From Bordetella parapertussis (GTDB lineage Bacteria > Pseudomonadota > Gammaproteobacteria > Burkholderiales > SG8-39): 7,411 nucleotides of DNA. Of the stretch, positions 6,256-7,411 are shown in pieces. Both the position numbers and the translations under genes were made by a program. The number at the start of each line of letters is the position of its first letter. The stretch's first letter is position 1. The stretch covers positions 1 to 7,411 of the forward strand of contig CAMDRY010000151.1 in NCBI GenBank assembly GCA_945906975.1. Direction: 5' to 3'. The notes below the pieces were generated by a model. That model did not search any database, had not been told where the DNA came from, and saw only the letters and a program-made list of their open reading frames with translations.

Positions 6256-7047
6256 ATGAATTACACCACCTCCACCTTCAAATCGATTCGCCACCAGGTC
6301 AGTGCGAAAGAATGGCAGGCGCGACTGGAACTTGCCGCCTGCTACCGGCTGGTCGATCGCTTCGACATGACCGACCTGATTTACAACCACATCACGCTGC
6401 GCATCCCGGGCACCGATCACCTGCTGATCAACCTGTACGGCCTGCTCTACAAGGAAATCACCGCATCCAGCCTGGTCAAGATCGACCTTGCCGGCAACAT
6501 CCTGTGGAAGCAGGACACCGACTACGGCATCAACCGTTCCGGCTATGTCATACACGGCTGCATTCATGAGGCGCGGCCGGACGTTGAATGCGTCATCCAT
6601 ACCCACACGCGTGCCGGCATGGCCGTGTCGGCGATGAAATGCGGCCTGCTGACCTTGAGCCAGACCGGCATCCGCTTTGTCGATCACATCGGCTATCACG
6701 ACTATGAGGGGCCGGCCATAGACCTGGCCGAACGCGAACGCCTGGTCGCCCACCTCGGACCGCACAGCGCGCTGGTGTTGCGCAACCACGGCCTGCTCAC
6801 CTGCGGTCCCAGTGCGGGGGAAGCCTTCAACCTGCTCTACAACCTGGAGCTCGCCTGCCGCACCCAGGTCGATGCCATGGCCGCCGGCACCGACCTCACC
6901 ATTCCATCGGAGGCGGTGCTGGCCAAGACCGCGCACCTGTACCAACCCGGCGCGCGCCGGCCCTACGGCGTGCTCGAATGGCATGCCATGCTGCGCTTGC
7001 TTGAGGCCGAAGCGGGCCAGTCGGGCTTTCCACCCTACTCGAACTGA
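6256..7047 (+). CDS. Class II aldolase/adducin family protein
   Basis: A 263-residue member of the class II aldolase/adducin fold, whose enzymatic members are zinc-dependent aldolases, epimerases or decarboxylases of sugar and hydroxyacid derivatives. Zinc-ligand histidines are visible: His115 and His117 (IHTHT) and His178 (RNHGLLTCG). The early motif IYNHITLRIPG (42-52) is typical. In L-fuculose-phosphate aldolase a Ser-Glu-Trp segment before the HxH motif gives the catalytic glutamate. Here the matching segment reads NRSGYVIHGCIH, with glycine at residue 96, as in the adducin-like branch (NxAGF). Retro-aldol chemistry by the classical mechanism is therefore doubtful. The start at 6256 has a weak AAAGG site 8 nt upstream. 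The gene lies 125 bp after lysR and is transcribed away from the enzyme operon. Its involvement in the same pathway is plausible but unproven. Confidence 0.92.
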   Translation: MNYTTSTFKSIRHQVSAKEWQARLELAACYRLVDRFDMTDLIYNHITLRIPGTDHLLINLYGLLYKEITASSLVKIDLAGNILWKQDTDYGINRSGYVIHGCIHEARPDVECVIHTHTRAGMAVSAMKCGLLTLSQTGIRFVDHIGYHDYEGPAIDLAERERLVAHLGPHSALVLRNHGLLTCGPSAGEAFNLLYNLELACRTQVDAMAAGTDLTIPSEAVLAKTAHLYQPGARRPYGVLEWHAMLRLLEAEAGQSGFPPYSN

Positions 7048-7049
7048 CT

Positions 7050-7094
7050 GCCATAGCGGCATGTTTGAGACGCGCGCCTAGCCAGGGCTATGGC
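7050..7094 (+). terminator. Weak candidate hairpin after the aldolase gene
   Basis: An 8-bp perfect inverted repeat, GCCATAGC (7050-7057) and GCTATGGC (7087-7094), begins 2 nt after the aldolase stop codon and encloses a 29-nt loop. Only a short T run (TTTT at 7100-7103) follows, so it is not a textbook intrinsic terminator. The downstream palindromic repeats could also end or stabilise the transcript. Confidence 0.25.
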
Positions 7095-7112
7095 GTGGCT
7101 TTTGGCGGCGCC

Positions 7113-7185
7113 ATCCCATCGTCCTTGTGAGCGCCGTCGCAACACCACCAGATTGCCGCGTCGGCTTCGCCTCCTCGCAATGACA
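7113..7185. repeat. Half palindromic repeat element, first direct copy
   Basis: This 73-bp segment matches 7238-7310 at 69 of 73 positions and ends in the same right arm, GATTGCCGCG...CCTCGCAATGACA. The left arm normally seen in the complete element is missing or reduced to the degenerate CGTCCTTGTGAGCG, so this looks like a half element or a partial duplication of the neighbouring full one. It is followed by GGGAT (7186-7190) and ATCCC (7207-7211), a 5-bp inverted pair around another degenerate GTCCTTGCGAGC. Confidence 0.8.
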
Positions 7186-7214
7186 GGGATTTTTGTCCTT
7201 GCGAGCATCCCTTT

Positions 7215-7309
7215 GTCATTGCGAGCGCAGCGAAGCAATCCCGTCGTCCTTGCGACCGCCGTCGCAACACCACAAGATTGCCGCGTCGGCTTCGCCTCCT
7301 CGCAATGAC
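7215..7309. repeat. Complete palindromic repeat element (REP/REPIN-like)
   Basis: A 95-bp element with a left arm at 7215-7240 (GTCATTGCGAGCGCAGCG, then AAGCAATC) and an inverted right arm at 7276-7309 (GATTGCCGCGTCGGC, ending CCTCGCAATGAC). It has the same architecture and nearly the same length as the element at 1947-2039. Its right part (7238-7310) is directly duplicated at 7113-7185. No transposase of the RAYT type is in the window. Short open frames on both strands here are repeat-encoded noise. Confidence 0.85.
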
Positions 7310-7310
7310 A

Positions 7311-7411
7311 TGGCCTTGTTATACCCCGCTGGTTTGCGCTGCATCAAGGCGGGCACGGCGCCGGCGGGCGACAATGGCCTCACTGCTGCCGACACGGCTT
7401 TCACCCCTTGA
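7311..7411. other. Right edge of window, no recognised feature
   Basis: I recognise no gene, RNA or site here. A minus-strand frame is open from the window edge leftwards and runs into the palindromic repeat, ending at 7216. Its translation (rich in Ala, Arg and Pro) matches no family I know. It could be the tail of a gene entering from the right, but there is no positive support. Confidence 0.3.

Noticed and set aside
6169..7062. 297-codon minus-strand frame antisense to the aldolase gene
   Set aside because: The plus-strand aldolase motifs are clear and this frame has no family match that I recognise.
7113..7310. CRISPR array
   Set aside because: The repeats are few, long, palindromic and unevenly spaced, with no uniform spacers and no cas genes. 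They are dispersed palindromic elements.

Overview
This window looks like a piece of a GC-rich proteobacterial chromosome. My guess is a betaproteobacterium (Burkholderiales or a relative). The reasons are the gene families present, the style of the LysR regulator, and the dispersed GTCATTGCGAGCGCAGCG-type palindromic repeats. The taxonomic call is inference: there is no rRNA or marker gene here.

Layout. A LysR-type regulator gene (5234-6130, +) is divergent from a minus-strand operon that runs leftwards out of the window. In transcription order the operon holds: an isocitrate/isopropylmalate-type beta-decarboxylating dehydrogenase (5087-4023); a short relic of an Asp/Glu racemase-like gene (4000-3875); a DUF1446/AtuA large-subunit-like protein (3742-2390); its small AtuA ferredoxin-like partner, overlapping by 4 nt (2393-2049); an inverted-repeat element lying inside the operon (2039-1947); an SMP-30/gluconolactonase-family lactonase (1890-961); and a D-2-hydroxyacid dehydrogenase (936 to beyond position 1). 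Downstream of lysR on the plus strand is a class II aldolase/adducin-family gene (6256-7047). After it come about 360 bases with no recognisable gene, occupied mainly by a cluster of the same palindromic repeats (7113-7310).

How the genes may work together. The set is a lactonase, two different NAD(P)-type hydroxyacid dehydrogenases (one oxidative-decarboxylating), an AtuA-type pair of unknown chemistry and an adducin-type aldolase homologue, next to a LysR switch. It reads as a small catabolic island for an organic hydroxyacid, sugar acid or lactone. The substrate cannot be read from the sequence. No transporter and no CoA-ligase or CoA-transferase is present in the window. The 146-bp divergent intergenic region carries a T-N11-A palindrome inside a larger 24-bp inverted repeat, a good candidate for the LysR operator.

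Most notable oddities: the racemase relic still has a ribosome-binding site but is cut to 41 codons next to a five-unit 12-13-nt tandem repeat; a mobile palindromic element sits inside the operon; and the aldolase homologue keeps its zinc-ligand histidines but has a glycine where aldolases carry the catalytic glutamate.
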